Shown here piece by piece: positions 12,246 through 25,201 of a stretch of DNA of 64,000 bases (positions within the stretch are counted from its first letter, which is position 1; every line of letters starts with the position of its first letter). The stretch is from Eopsaltria australis (taxonomy: Eukaryota > Chordata > Aves > Passeriformes > Petroicidae), in NCBI GenBank assembly GCA_034509425.1, contig JAVTVJ010000076.1:3038001-3102000 (forward strand), in the 5' to 3' direction. The position numbers were made by a program, and so were the translations under genes. The notes below the pieces were generated by a model, which was not told the DNA's origin, ran no database searches, and saw only the letters and a list, made by a program, of their open reading frames with translations.

Positions 12246-15200
12246 CTTCTGACCTGGTCTGAGTTCGGCCTGTCTCCTGTCTGATAGCAATGTATGCTCC
12301 CAGATCCAGTTTGTAACCAGAGTTTTCCTTTCCTGGATTCATTGATTTATAGCAACACTGCCTGTGTCTTCTAGGGCAATACTGCTGCCAGGCAGCCCTC
12401 TCTCTTTGCTCCTGCCACATGAATCCTTGTCTTCTTTTTAGCCCCAAAATGGGTAAAATGGCTCTTGAAAGCCCACAAGTGCTACTCTGTGTGCCACCTA
12501 TGAAACTTGTGGGGTACATCTTGCAGATTTCTTGGGTGGATTTTCGCAGTGTCTGTCACAAATACACAAGAAGAAAGAAAGCCATGAAACAAGGCTTTCC
12601 TACGTGCTGAGACTCTCTTGACAATCAAACAGCAGGGTGATCTCAACAGGGTTAATCTGAAAGGAGGCCACTTGTCATCAAGAGCAGGGCTGAGAAGGAC
12701 AGTAAACTCTCTGTTATCAATCTGGTAGTACTTCTCATGAAAAAAACCCAGACCCACCTGCCATCATCTGGGCATCTTCATGGTGTGTTAAGGCTGCAAC
12801 ATGCTCTCTCAGACAGAGCCTAGAGATGCCAAGCTTGCCTTTGGAAAGCAGCTTACCTTAATAAAGTGGTGTGATTTTCCTTGGTCTTGGCACTCAGAAA
12901 GCATACTGGGCAAGCGGAAAGCCTGTGGGGATGATTCACTAGTGTTTGCATGAGATTTTTCTAATTTCTTTTTTTTTTCATGCCTTTTTTTTTTCTTGCT
13001 ACCAGCTGCTTCATATTCTGCCACTTGCTACAGAAGAAGACTGCTCCATCTTGATAGGATCCAGTTCAGTGCATAGACATCACAAAATTGGAGCCGCAAA
13101 CTGGTTTATTTTTCCAGTTTACAGCTTTTGTTCAAAAACCCAGCAGCAAGTCCTGAGGCACAGTGTGCCAGCACCAGAAACTGTGAGTGATGCAGAGGTG
13201 ATTTCTGGAACATCTTTTCCATTTATAATTCAACTTCAAAAATATTTTTATGACTTCCTTCTTTTCCTTCTGCTGTGATCCATAAACAGAATAGACATTC
13301 AAGCTGAAAATTGCTGAAAGATTCTTACTCATTCGCATGAAAAACAAAGTTTTTAGCTTTCCTGGCCTAGTGATGTTACTTTTGCATTGATATCATAGTA
13401 ATATTTCAGATAAAAATGCCTGTTGGAATCAGATCCAGGAATTTTGTTCAGATTTGCATAAAAGTAGAAAAAGTACAAATCCCTCTCATTAAGGATCCAC
13501 ATTGGGAATGAATTTGAAAATAAATCAGGAAAAAATCCAGGAGATCTATATTATGGTCAGATTGGTAAATATGGACAAAACTTGCAATATCTGCAGGCAT
13601 TGAAACTGAGGAAGCCTGCTCTGCTATGGATCTATGCCTTGCAGATGTACTCTTGGTGCCTTAATAACACTCGAGTTCATGCTGTGGCCGTTATCCCAGG
13701 GATATTAACAGCATCGCTCTCATCAATTCACCCTCTGTTATATTAGAACTTGTCAAAAAATTATCTCCTTGGGACCATTGCTAAATGTGATTGAAATTGC
13801 ACAAGCCAAAAAAAAACCCAGGGGAAGAGAATGACAGATAGATGCACAGAGAATACGAGCACAGAAGCCCTGTCTCAAAATGAAAGCAGACTAAAAGCTG
13901 GTGTAGTTGCATTCAAAGTGGTATCCTGCTAATTTAAATCTATCAGTGAACATTTCCAAGTGCACCAAAAAGTGCCAAAAGAACAGGTTGTTTGCTTATA
14001 AAGGGAACGCCTTAACCATTTAACTATCACTTTTGTCGACTGATGGGGAAATGCAGTGTTACGTGGGCAATCAGACGGGAAGTTCACAAACATTCTCTGC
14101 AGATTTAAAATATGCAGGAGCATGGAAGAGTGTAAAAAATGTAAATCTAAGGAACCAGCTCCTATCTGCATTGAATAAATGAAGGATCATTGAAAAATGA
14201 CAGGGTTTGTGGGAAAACAGTAGTTAGAGAGTATGCTTACACATATGCTTGTAAGCTTATATACACTTCTGCTTACAAATAGCGCCAGGAATGTTCCCAA
14301 GTACTGGAAATCAGTCCTCTAGACTGCTAACTTGTCACAGAGTCCCTGACACTATGCATCCCAGGCCAAGTACTTTCTTCCAGACATGGATTAGATGTTA
14401 GCATGGATCAAAGGCCAACAGACAGCCTGGTGGCAGCCTCCCAGTCTCATAAGGTTTAAAACGAAGAAAGTTTAATAGTCTGGAGACAGTCCAGCATGAC
14501 AGAGCAGTACTCCTCCAGCTGATCTCACCAGCCAGTGTTGAGGGAAGGATGCCACATGCTCTTTACTGGAGCCCAATGCCAGACCAATGGCTGCTGATGC
14601 TGCGGGGAAACTGAGTACCATGCATTGATGTCAGCACCACAGCAGAAGACTTTGTGAGAGATATTGTGCAGCATGGAAAAGGAGAGGAAGAAATGGGAAA
14701 TAAGTATCCATGTACATTTCCCCCCACTCTAGCTTCAACAATCTTTACAAGCACATCCAAGAGAAAAATCAGATGTCCCCTTGGTAGCAGCCCAAACTAC
14801 ATTAAATTCATCTTACCCCTTGGAGGCATCCCCAGCTTTGTGCCCTGATGCTCTGCAAGTGTGTCTTAAGTCTAAATCAGCTCTAAGACAGGGCTGCCTA
14901 GCAGCCTCAACACTGGAGAACACCACCATGGAAAGCTGACTTAAGCTGTTATATGCAATTTATTTTCTTTTTCTTTTTTTTAACTCAGAATTTTGGAAGA
15001 TGGGACAGCACAAACTAGCACTGATGAAAGTTCTCTCTCCAAATCTGCTTCCCCCCTTCTTGCACTTCTCCTGTAGGCAAACCCCAAACTCCAGACCTCT
15101 TCCCAGACATCAAGGGTATCTCTCCAACCACAGAGAACTGCAATAACCATGTCATGGAGCCACTTTTGTCACTCCCTGTGCAGACAAGACAATCTGAAAT

Positions 15201-16937
15201 TCAGAAACTTTATCTACCTCATCACTGAGCCACCAGCTTTGACCATCCACCAAGTGACTGCCCCTTTTTGAACATGAGAAGACCCTCCCTCTCTATTTAA
15301 CAAGCTTGTGCACTTGATCTGTGGTCAGAGATGTGAGGGATAAAATTCAGATCACAATTAAGGTGCACAAATTTCAATAAATACTTGTAGGTGTAGATGA
15401 TGTCCAGTTTAACCAGTGCAGTGATGGGGCTCCTCCCAATCAACACACCTGTCCAAGCACTGACTAAATCTCATTTCCTCTCCTATAAAGGTTCTTGGTC
15501 CTTGAGGTGGCTCCATTCTCTCTTCCGTTCTTTGCCTGCCGTGACAGCATTCCATCTCCTCTCCTGTGTACTGCAGGACTGTATTCCTGACTGCATCTTC
15601 CCTGTTATTTGTCCCAATCCAGTCTCTAGCTTTCCCTGATACACTTGCCATCTCAGTGCTCCCAGTCTATGCACTTTTACCACCTATGCTAATCTAACCT
15701 AAAGGTCTCACAGAAGAATGGAACAACAAAAGACTCTTGTTGCCTCTCCAAGACCAGACTTTAGTAAGCACTCTAAGTCTCTTTAAAGCCAGAGTGTTCT
15801 TAGCTTCCATCCAGGTCACCCTGGCACCTGATGATCACTTCAGCTAGTTCATTTTCCCTTCATCACACAAACTAGAGACTCCAAGTAGATGTAACTTTCT
15901 CCCACACCACAAATCCACCACACAAGCAGTGCTACTTAAAAAAAAAAAGAAAAAGCAAAACCACAACCAAACCAAGCCCAGTAAGGACCTGGGAGGGGAT
16001 TAATAAAAATGGTCCAGGCAAATAGGATCAACATGTCACGTGAAACGTCACCTGCAAAAATTTAAAAAACACGTGTTCTGGTATCTAAAGGGGCATGGGT
16101 GATGGGTGCACACAGTAGGATTGAATTGATTGCTGATTGCTATTGTTTGCTCTGGCTGAAACGTGCTCATGGTTACACTTGCTGTTCACCTCCACTTCCA
16201 CACTCTCTGGTAATCTATAGAAGTAGAAGACTTCCTTCTCCTGCACTGCAAGAGGACAGGAGATTATTTGCTACAAGCCACACTTCTCACCACTATAATT
16301 TCCACCAATTGGAAAATCTCTTTTTTAATCCTATTTCATTGCCCATCCAAGGCTTCCTCACTAGACTTGAATGGGACATACTAATAAATGCTGCCTTCCC
16401 CATCCATCCCATATGAGCATTTATTTTCAGTCTTTGCCCTCAACGAGGTGAAACTTCACAGACATTAAGTCATCTGGACGTTATAGGTAATATCTAGAGA
16501 AAAGCATAAGCTACACATTGGTAAAAACACTGTCACTTGCTTTTTTAATTGAATGATGAAGCTATCAGAAGTGAAAGGAAAGACTCTCAGCATCACTTTT
16601 ATGCTAAAAAGGTAACTAGCACAGTAAATGAGGGGAGCATGATAAGCAGGGACTATGTAAGGTAGTGCTTGAGTGGTGATGGGAAAGTCTTAATCCTTTG
16701 CTGAAGGCATTTAGACTGAAGGACTAAATTGCTTCCATGTTAATTTTGATGTTTCCCTGTAATATCTCTGAGTACTCTTGGATGAAGCTCTAATACCTTT
16801 GCAAAAGTTAATGTTTTATATCCGATTAACTCAAATGGGTAAGATATGTTATAATGATGGCATGTATTTAAGAAAGACAGGGAAATTAATGGTATGGGCA
16901 TAACTCCCTTCTACCGTTTTAGATGGAAAACCCATGA
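12246..16937. other. Non-coding, no gene seen
   Basis: No gene was found. Pyrimidine runs near 12968-12996 and an A-rich run near 15940-15955 are the only low-complexity items. Open frames of 97-114 residues have no recognisable content, and part of the minus-strand frame 12175-12519 overlaps the neighbouring CR1. Confidence 0.55.
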
Positions 16938-17060
16938 GACAAGGACTCTCCTGTTCTAATGCCAGCTCAGGTACAGGAAACCCTCACCAATCCACTTAAG
17001 CTCCATTCTCAGTTTCCCAAATGATATAGGAAGGGAATATTTATCCTTGAGAGATTACAA
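16938..17060 (+). mobile_element. MIR-like SINE remnant, plus strand
   Basis: The order GACAAGGACTCTCCTG, TAATGCCAGCTCAGG, AATCCACTTAAGCTCC, CTCAGTTTCCCAAATGATA matches the core and 3' part of tRNA-derived MIR SINEs (ancestral form: ...ccagctctgcc...cttaacctctctgtgcctcagtttcc...). It is heavily diverged, as expected for an amniote-age insertion. The assignment is by eye. Confidence 0.6.
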
Positions 17061-18853
17061 CTAACTCCCATCTTTTGAAGATAGAGATCTCAACACAAGT
17101 GCTGTATACTATTAGGTGTACAAAACCAACGACAGGAAAAAATGCTTTATTTTTGAAACAGATTTTTGCATCAAAAGTTATATACTCCATAAACCAAGCA
17201 AGCTAGAAATTGTTCTTTTCTCACAATATTGAATGCTATGTTGATTCTTCAAAAATATTGCCTGAATTGATTTTTTTATATACTTTTGCTGTTTGCATCT
17301 CTTTCAGACAGTCCTTTCCTTACCAAGAACAAGGACTTCATAGCTTCTGAAGCTATACTTCACTCTGTCTTTTGAACCATGGTTCTGTGAAAAGGAAATG
17401 GCAATCCCTTATCACTTTTACTTTCAATGATCACTTTTCTTCATTCCTAGAGGAATACTTTATTATGATCTACAAAAGCCAAATTAAAAGAATAACACGG
17501 AAAATTATTCCAAGTGATGAGAAGTACAAAATTACCAAAAAGGCAAAAGTGTTGAAGCAGGCATTTTTTTCTACCTTAAATCTCACTGCAGAAACATGTT
17601 TGGATTAATTCAGGGGATGCTGGAATCTCCCATCCCTCTCAAACTGCAGCAGATGACACTTGGAAAGGAACTCTTCCATACTACACTTGAAATGCTATGA
17701 TTTTCTAGCTTTCCAAATGCAATATATAACAGAAATCCAGACTCCTTGGACTTACTGATTTCCAGGAAGCACAGAAAAGCCCTGTTTTGGTCTAATTTCT
17801 TCTAGGAGAAGCAAAATCTGGTTTTCTAAATTTCTTAGGCATGCTTGACTTGATGAGGAGTCATTCTTCCTCTTTGATATAACTGCAGTTTATCTGTAGA
17901 GCCAATGCTATTAAACACCTCCTGCATTGTACTCCAGAGGTGGCTTCATGTGTGTGGTGAAGAGGATGACCCCCATCTACAGCTCATAAAGAGTTTTATA
18001 TAAATGTCCATTACCCATGTAATGGCAACAGCCAACAGTTTTATTAGGCAATATAAAAATATATTAGGGATATAAACTGTAGTGCCTCAGGACAGAAGCC
18101 AATCAATGGCTCTCTGGAGTTAACCAGAAGAAACTTTCTGTTTGCAAGTTATTCCTTCATCATCTGTTGGGCTGTTTCTTGCCTCTGTCTGTAAAGCATC
18201 AGGAGACAGTCATGCTTAGAGCCAGGTAGTTGAATCCTGATGGGGTCTGGTTGGATCCAGTCTAGCAGTTCACCAGTTCTTGTCACAATGCATAATCGAA
18301 GTGTGGCACTTCATTTCATCAAATGATTGATCTCCAGTGAAGACCAATCCAGGAATTCTCACATGAAATTCATGCTTGATAAAACAAATATATAGATTTT
18401 TTTTTCAACTTTTTATTGGTTTTGTTCAGGACATTTTCTTGCTATGTTCAAGCCCTTCAAGTAGGAGAAGAAATTACAATAAGCTCCTGCATTTCAGATG
18501 GTGAAAAGGACCTAACAGTATGATGAATCCTGCACTCCAGAGAGACAGTCTCAGCTTTTGCCTTAGGATTCCAGTAAAATCTGTTGGGATTTCTTTATAT
18601 CACAACACTGCATTACCGATCTTTAGGATGCACACAACCCCACAAATTGCCTCTAGCTTTCTAAACCACCTGCTGAGCTCTCCTCTTGAACACCAGGCCT
18701 CAAGTGCTGCAAACAGTGCTGTCAGGTTTTACTTTGTTGTAGCCTTTTAATATCTCTCACAGAAGCATCATTCCCCAGGCAGCCCAACATGTGTCCCTCA
18801 AGCTCTTTCCTTTCTCGTTTTCCCCAGCTCTCTCCTAAGTGCATCCCTTAATT
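17061..18853. other. Non-coding, no gene seen
   Basis: Nothing beyond unique AT-rich sequence was recognised. The small plus-strand frames here are short and unrelated to known proteins. Confidence 0.55.
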
Positions 18854-19022
18854 CTCCTCTCCTCTCCTCTCCTCTCCTCTCCTCTCCTCTCCTCTCCTCT
18901 CCTCTCCTCTCCTCTCCTCTCCTCTCCTCTCCTCTCCTCTCCTCTCCTCTCCTCTCCTCTCCTCTCCTCTCCTCTCCTCTCCTCTCCTCTCCTCTCCTCT
19001 CCTCTCCTCTCCTCTCCTCTCC
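18854..19022. repeat. Perfect (CTCCT)n microsatellite, about 34 units
   Basis: The pentamer CTCCT repeats without interruption for 169 bases (33.8 units), pure pyrimidine on + and pure purine on -. It begins abruptly after AATT and ends with CCCCTGTCCC. Reading frames through it give serine/proline/leucine repeats on + and arginine/glycine/glutamate repeats on -; these are artefacts of the array. Arrays of this length are normally length-variable between individuals, and a homopurine/homopyrimidine mirror tract can form triplex DNA. Confidence 0.98.
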
Positions 19023-22000
19023 CCTGTCCCAAGACTGATGTTGGCTTTGTCTTTGCTGCTTCTCCCCACAGTGTATAGTTAATCCCAGTAGCTAAATGAC
19101 ATGTATGAAATAAAAGTGGCTTGACAACCTTATTGTGTGAATGTCACACACCCTAATGGCTCCAGAAGCCTTGTGGAATATAAGGAGCAACTGCAGAAGG
19201 GAACGAAGACATTAAAAAGGCTTCAAATTTTGCTACTAGAAAGATGATTTTTATTTGCATTAAAATACATTCTTTAGTTGAGATTCCTGAGTTATTTTGT
19301 AAGGTAGTCTCCTAAATATAGCAAAGAAGCTCATGCTGCTTTCAGGATATGACTTTCCCACAGGTTACTGCCTCTTCCATGAGACAGAAATAGCCATAAT
19401 CTCATCTAACAACCTGCTCAGATTGTAACACCTTTCTATCTGAAAAAAAAAGGTTGGTGAGGGAAGAGGATGAGATCTCTTTTGGGCGGGATAAGAGTCT
19501 TGGTTTGTGTTGTCTGGTTGCGCAAAGCATATTTGGATGGGGACAAAGTGAAGAGCATCTGTTTTGTATGGTTTGTGATGCAGAGCCTTTTTAACCATTG
19601 CATTTAATATTGGTTTGACCAGGTTGTTCTCACTGAAGATAACAGCCATTTTGCCACTGAGGACTGAAAGCAAAGTGACGTCAGTCTAGGGCCCTATCTG
19701 CAGTGGATTCAAATCACAAAAGTCAAACACACTGAGGGTTTCCCTATTTCGCATCAGTGAATCTTCTGCTTTCTGTGCTTGCATACTGGTTTGCTGAGAC
19801 AAAGCTTTGTTTAGTCACACTGTGCCTTACTGCCAGCAGTCTGCTCCCGAAATTTCTGAATCCCTGTTTAGAGATATTAAATTCCTGTAGGAGTTATAAA
19901 AATATGTTGCAAGAAAGGAGAAAAAGCTTGAAGGAGGCTTACTAGATACTAAAGAATTCATTCTACAAAGAGATACCATCACTTCTCTAAAGTGGAAAGG
20001 ATCTCAATTTGCATCTTAATAGAAGCCAGAGAATCCATCTCTGCCCTTGTGGCCCCAGGGTAAGAGTTGCAACTATGATTCAGTTTCCCAGATGGAAGGA
20101 AGTGATAGAGCTTCCTGATTTTCAGTGGGTATTAAGCAGCCAACAATTAACCAGGTCCCTTTCTAGTTGTTGCAAACTGCCCTCCAAAACTCGCATCATC
20201 TGTAACTAGGCACGATTAAACATCTTCAGCCCTTGTACTTCCTTTGGATCTTCCCTTAACCCCCAGAGAGTAACCAACCTTCTGGGTGTATAATGAGTAG
20301 CAACCTTTGCAGCTATCTCCAGAAAACTGCAAAAATTGTACCAGTAAAAACCAGAATTCTTCCCAGCTGGATCATCTCACTTCCCAGGTCTGTTGGGGAC
20401 TTTCACAAGCTGTGAGGCAGCAGCATGCAGTAGGTAGCAGCACTTAAAAAACAGTGACACCCCAAGATGACAATGCTGTATTTGTCTTGACTGACTTTTA
20501 TCACATTTTACCCTTTCATTTCCAATGTTCTTTGGTCTTTTATGGTCTCCAGTTTTCTCTTTGTTTCCTGTTATACAGCTGACTATTCTTACCTGTCTTT
20601 ACTGAAGTCATCCAACACTGGCATATTGGATGTGCCTTTTTGACCAGCCGCTATCTGTTTTCTCACTCCCTCTTCTGTGTCATCTCTTTTCTCCTTGCTT
20701 TCCATCATTTCTGTTTGTTATCTCAGTGAGTGCAAGCACCAGGGATTGCGGTTTGGGAATGATTCAGCTGGAAGCAGAGGGCAGAGGGCAGCATGCAAAG
20801 CCAGCACTGGAATTACAAAATGCACCTGACAACCTGTCATTAATGCGGCCACCAAAAGAGGGAGAGCAACAATGCAATCAAACAGGACTCAAATTCACAT
20901 CTCATACTCTGCTCATTACCAAGAAGGCTTTTAGGAATGACAAGTTTTTAATCCTGTAACTCTATTATGAGCTGATGCCAACAACAGAAACAGGAGCTGT
21001 GATACAAGTTAAGCTAGGATTGCTTGGCATGGCAACTGAAAGCCATCTCACCTGATGTGAGATGACAGCTATGGCATGCAACCACAGATAAGCTGGCGTT
21101 TGTAAATATATACTTTCTAGATTTTTTTTAAAATCAGGTACCATGAAAGCATACAACAGCAAAAGAACCTGTGAAGCCAAATAAACATGATCATTACCTC
21201 CTGCTGAACTGTTATGCACAGCCAAGCAATTCCTTCTGCTCACTTAAAAACTAAGGCTTTGCTAAGTCTGTGTTATACTTCCTCTTTATTTTCAGCAGCT
21301 CAGTGTACAGCTGGTAAAATTTTTCTCTGGTTAGAAGCTTGATTTATAAAGTCTCCAGTCCTAAAACAGGAAATGACTACTTCATCCCCCCAAATTTAGG
21401 AGGATTTTTTTGCTTTTATGTTCCACAAAATCTGTTTTTATTTCCTATAAAGGGTCCAGTCCAACTGCCATCAAAATCTATAGAAATTCCCCTGACTTCA
21501 GCCAGGCTTGGCTCATGCCCTAAGGCAGTGCTAAGAAAGAGACAACACCTAATGAAATCATGTGTGCAAAGAATCAGGGAATCCCATACTAAATCCTCAC
21601 CCCACAAACAGCCATGCCTAAGCTTAAATGTGCATTAAAATTGAAGTAAAAAAGCCACTCATGTCTATCAAGTTAAGCACATGTTTAAATGTTTACTGGA
21701 GTCAGTTCTTTGTACAATGAACAGTAAAAGCTGTACAAAGCTATTGTGGGTAAGATCAATCCTTCCCTCATGCTGCATGGTATCCTGATCCTTATAGCTT
21801 TCTACTGTCTGGTTGCAGAACCTTTCACAATTTTTATAAAACTAAGTTGCTTTCCTTTAATTCTATCTCTTGCATTAACTAACAACATACTTCTGATAGT
21901 GCACATTTCCACTGACCTCAGAGTGCTCCAAGGAGAAATCTCAGAATTATTTATTGTACCTGTTAATAAAATTAAAGGACCTTAGTCAAAGTCAGACATC

Positions 22001-22094
22001 TAGAAGGTAAATAATTTTAAAATACAAAACAATAAATATGTTTATTTGTCTAGAAACAGAAGACAGACACAAAGTGTTTCTGGGTTTGTATCAC
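19023..22094. other. Non-coding, no gene seen
   Basis: No gene was seen. A purine-rich element at 20771-20784 (GAAGCAGAGGGCAG) is a 12/14 partial fit to the CTCF core and is not called. A sequence near 20860-20910 could be a very decayed MIR but is too weak to assign. The region is otherwise unique AT-rich DNA. Confidence 0.5.
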
Positions 22095-22180
22095 AGACAG
22101 AAAACTGAGGCACAGAGACAACCCATGACTTCTCTAAAATCTCACAAGACACAGGTAGCAAAACAGGGAATCAAACTGCA
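22095..22180 (-). mobile_element. MIR-like SINE remnant, minus strand
   Basis: Reading left to right, AAAACTGAGGCACAGAGA, CATGACTTCTC, TCTCACAAGACACAGGTAGC and GGGAATCAAACTGC follow the reverse complement of the MIR core and tail (aactgaggcacagagaggtt...gacttgcccaaggtcacacagctagtaagtggcagagc...gattcgaaccc). Several substitutions and short gaps indicate great age. Confidence 0.7.
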
Positions 22181-22251
22181 ATTTGACTGGTAAAGTTGCA
22201 AAAATATATCTTTTCTTATCTTATGATCTCCAGTGACTCTGTATTTAATTT

Positions 22252-22350
22252 TTCAAAATGGGAAATCAAACTCAAGGAGGTTAAGATAAAGGTCAAGAGC
22301 TACCTAGAAACTCGCTGGCAGAACTGAGACGAATGGAAACTTCTGGCTCC
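22252..22350 (-). mobile_element. Second MIR-like SINE remnant, minus strand
   Basis: AAAATGGGAAATCAAACTC, AAGGAGGTTAAGATAAAGG, TCAAGAGCTACCTAGAAACTC and GCTGGCAGAACTGAGACGAA match the MIR reverse complement in the same order and strand as the copy 70 bases to the left. This is either two independent insertions or an old duplication of one. Confidence 0.65.
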
Positions 22351-22759
22351 ACACAGCACTTCCTTCCTCTCTCAGATCTGTTTCAATGAAATAAAATTTT
22401 AAAAAAAGCCACAAAACCTGCTCTCAATTTTCTGTGAGCAGGATTTGATACTTTAGATCCAGCCATCAAATGCACTATTACCCTGAGGGAGGGTAAGGGT
22501 TCCAGCATCATCTGTGATTTGCCTTCAGCTTACTGATGACACTGCAACCCTCTTTGACTGGCAGGTCTGCTCCCCAGGAAGGGAGTCTGTGGATTTGATG
22601 CACTCCTCTTTGAGACAGCACTAAGCACAGCTGGGCTTGAGTGAGACTGGGTTATGGCTGAGATGAGCAAAGTAGAACAGAGAGAAAAGCCAACTTTATT
22701 TAAGTTAAACAGTCAGAGCTGACCCAGTCCTTCACAAATAGGCTCTCCTAAAACGTGGT

Positions 22760-22904
22760 CACAGCACCAAGCCTAACAGAGTTCAAGAGGGGTTTGGACA
22801 ATGCCCTCAGGGACATGGTGTGATTCTTGGGATATGCACGGCCAGGGGGCTGGACTCAATGATCTCTACAGGTCCCTTCCAACTCAGGATATACTATGAT
22901 TCTG
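22760..22904 (+). mobile_element. CR1 LINE 3'-end fragment, plus strand
   Basis: CACCAAGCCTAACAGAGTTC, GGGGTTTGGACAATGCCCTC, GGGACATGGTGTGATTCTTG, GGGCTGGACTCAATGATC, AGGTCCCTTCCAACTCAGG and the terminal ACTATGATTCTG identify a short CR1 tail. It belongs to a different 3'-end subtype (ending 'caactcagcatattctatgattct') from the 11.9-kb copy. Only about 145 bases remain, so it is severely 5'-truncated. Confidence 0.92.
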
Positions 22905-24893
22905 TTATTGCTATATCCTTCAAATGGGAAAAAAATCAGACACACCAGATTGAAAGTTTCCCTTCTACATGGGATGATCTCATTCTGAGTTTAAGTCAAA
23001 CCTCTGACATTCAGCTGCTAGAAATGCTAATAACTTTGTGCTGCAAGGCATAATCCGGCATAATACAGGGCAATACTTCAATATGCACTGTCAAAATGGA
23101 TCTTTTGATGTGTGATCCCATTGCAGCCTCTAAAGGAGATGGAGATATCTGGCAAAACCCTGATCCTCTTTTTCCTGCATTAACAGATCTTTCTGGTTGA
23201 ATGGCACCGTAAGCTGGTGATAAGCTTTGTGCTGTACCTATCCCCATAATTATTCCTGCAAGCCCTCTGCTGCTGACCCTCCTGCAGAGCAGTGCCATGC
23301 AATGCCCTTGAATAATATTTGTGTAGGAATGCTGCTTCTTGAGGAAACATGAAGAATGGCCTTGAAGCAAGTTTCTGGTGTCGTCACCATCATCTGTCTT
23401 GTGCTGCCACATCATGTTTCTAGAGAAGTCTATGAGCACTGTCACTACTTGTTAATTTTCTTAACACTGCTCTAGTGCTACTCACTGTCAGGAAAAGTGA
23501 GAAGAGACAAAAAAGTTGCAAGAAATTTGTAGTGAAATCCTTGATATGACCAGCAGGCTGCCTCTCTACAGGGAATCAGACAGTCAGAGAGAAACCCCCC
23601 TACAGGATATTGGACTGTTCACATCAGTCTTGAGGCACTTCTAAATCAGGAGATTTTCTCTGTAAGATAAAGGAGAGACTGTGAGCAGGAGATACCATAG
23701 CATCTTGTTCATAATGGCGGATGTGAAACTCATGGAATCTGCAAAAGGTGACTAGAGATTTTTGTATAAAGTGGATGACATTTCAAGTAATAAATTTAAT
23801 TATTTTAAACCCCAGTTTAATGAAGTACTTAAGCCCTGTCTGTAAGTCTAGCCATCCAGCATTAAAGCATATTCTTAACCAATACTTTACAGAAATGACA
23901 ACTAAAACATTGATCTGTAAAAAACAGTCTCACAAAAATTAACTTTAGAGTGTTGCACTTTTCACCCTTAAAAAAGGGGGGGGGGGGAAAGACAAAAGCT
24001 TTGTCAATACATATCAGCAATAATGGTGTCTTGCTATATAGTCACATTCAAAGTTCAAAATTCAAGCAAGTATCTGGAATATTTTTGCTACGTGCTCATG
24101 CCTTGTTCTTCCACTGCTATCTGCTATCCAGACCTTTTATTGGTACCAAGCCCAGAAAGGCAATTGTAGCCCATTGAATGCCTCTTCCCACGTTGGTGGC
24201 CTGTGGCTCTCAAACAGAAAGCAATTGCATGAAAACAAGCAATCTCTCACACTGAAAATCACTGGTAGTATACTGAATCAAGTCAGATTATGGATTAAGG
24301 AGCAAGAGAATTATGACTGATTACCTTTTCAAAGTAACTCACACAGCAGCCCTGGGGGACAGATTGTATTAAAGCATTTCCAATATGCAAATAGTTTGAT
24401 ACTTTGAAAAACAGCAGTGTTGCTAACATTTGGCCTGGTGATGGAAAAAGTGTATTAATTGCCCAAGCAACTGTCTCTAAAACAGCGTACAAGTAGTCCT
24501 TTGCATTAATTCAAAGTGAAATGTCAATGTTTCATAATTTATGATATTATGCTAAGATTCAATAGCTCACTATGGTTCAGTTAACATCAGGTCTAAAACT
24601 TGCCTTCCTGTCTCTTGAACCTTGAATCTTTGGAAAAACCTTTCCTTTCTGCTTGGATTTACATTTATTTATACTAGCTGCATTATTTATGATAATTTCA
24701 ATGCAATTTACTGAGTTAAGAGAATGTGAAATACTCTGTTGTCACAGTGGTTTACTCACATCTTGAATCTGATTGTCTTGGCAGGAAAATGAGGAGAAAT
24801 TCCTGCTTCTCAGGATGTGAGAATCTAAAAGCTGTTTCCTGGTCTCTATCTGTAGAACATGATGACATTATTAATCAGACAAAGAATTGTCAA
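22905..24893. other. Non-coding, no gene seen; contains G12 run
   Basis: No gene was seen. The minus-strand open frame 23011-23445 (144 residues) has no domain or family likeness. A run of twelve G lies at 23976-23987 directly after six A. Such runs are prone to length error in sequencing and assembly. Confidence 0.55.
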
Positions 24894-25185
24894 ATCATAA
24901 AATTTTCAAAGTTGGAAGAGACCTTTAAGACCATCAAGTCCAATTGTCAAACCAACACTACCAGTGTAACACCTGTATCACTGACGTACCACCCACTGCC
25001 AGATCCAGATGCCCTTTAAACACCTCCAAGGATGGTGACTCCACCACCTCCCTGTAAAAAGGTTTTTCTAATATCTAATCTGAATCTCCCCTGTTTCAGA
25101 CCAGGTCCCCCCTCACCCCAGTCTCCTCTCAGTTAGCTGTAAAGAGCAAGCTGGCCCCACTGAGCCCCCAGTTCTCAAGACTGAT
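24894..25185 (-). mobile_element. CR1 LINE 3'-end fragment, minus strand
   Basis: The + strand starts with a decayed inverse tail (TCATAAAATTTTCAAAGTTGG) and continues with AGAGACCTTTAAGACCATC, AGTCCAATTGTC, GGATGGTGACTCCACCACC and TCTAATATCTAATCTGAATC, all reverse-complement CR1 blocks of the 'aaggttggaaaagacctctaagatcat' subtype. It runs head-to-tail into another CR1 starting at about 25202. The last 50 bases are only loosely similar. Confidence 0.88.
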
Positions 25186-25201
25186 TATGTCACCATTATC
25201 A

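Noticed and set aside
18835..19078. Ser/Pro/Leu and Arg/Gly/Glu repeat proteins
   Set aside because: They are readings of the CTCCT microsatellite. A pentamer array lacking stop codons is open in every frame.
20771..20784. GAAGCAGAGGGCAG as a CTCF site
   Set aside because: Only 12 of 14 positions fit, with both leading C positions lost. The surrounding GCAGAGG tandem makes a chance match likely.
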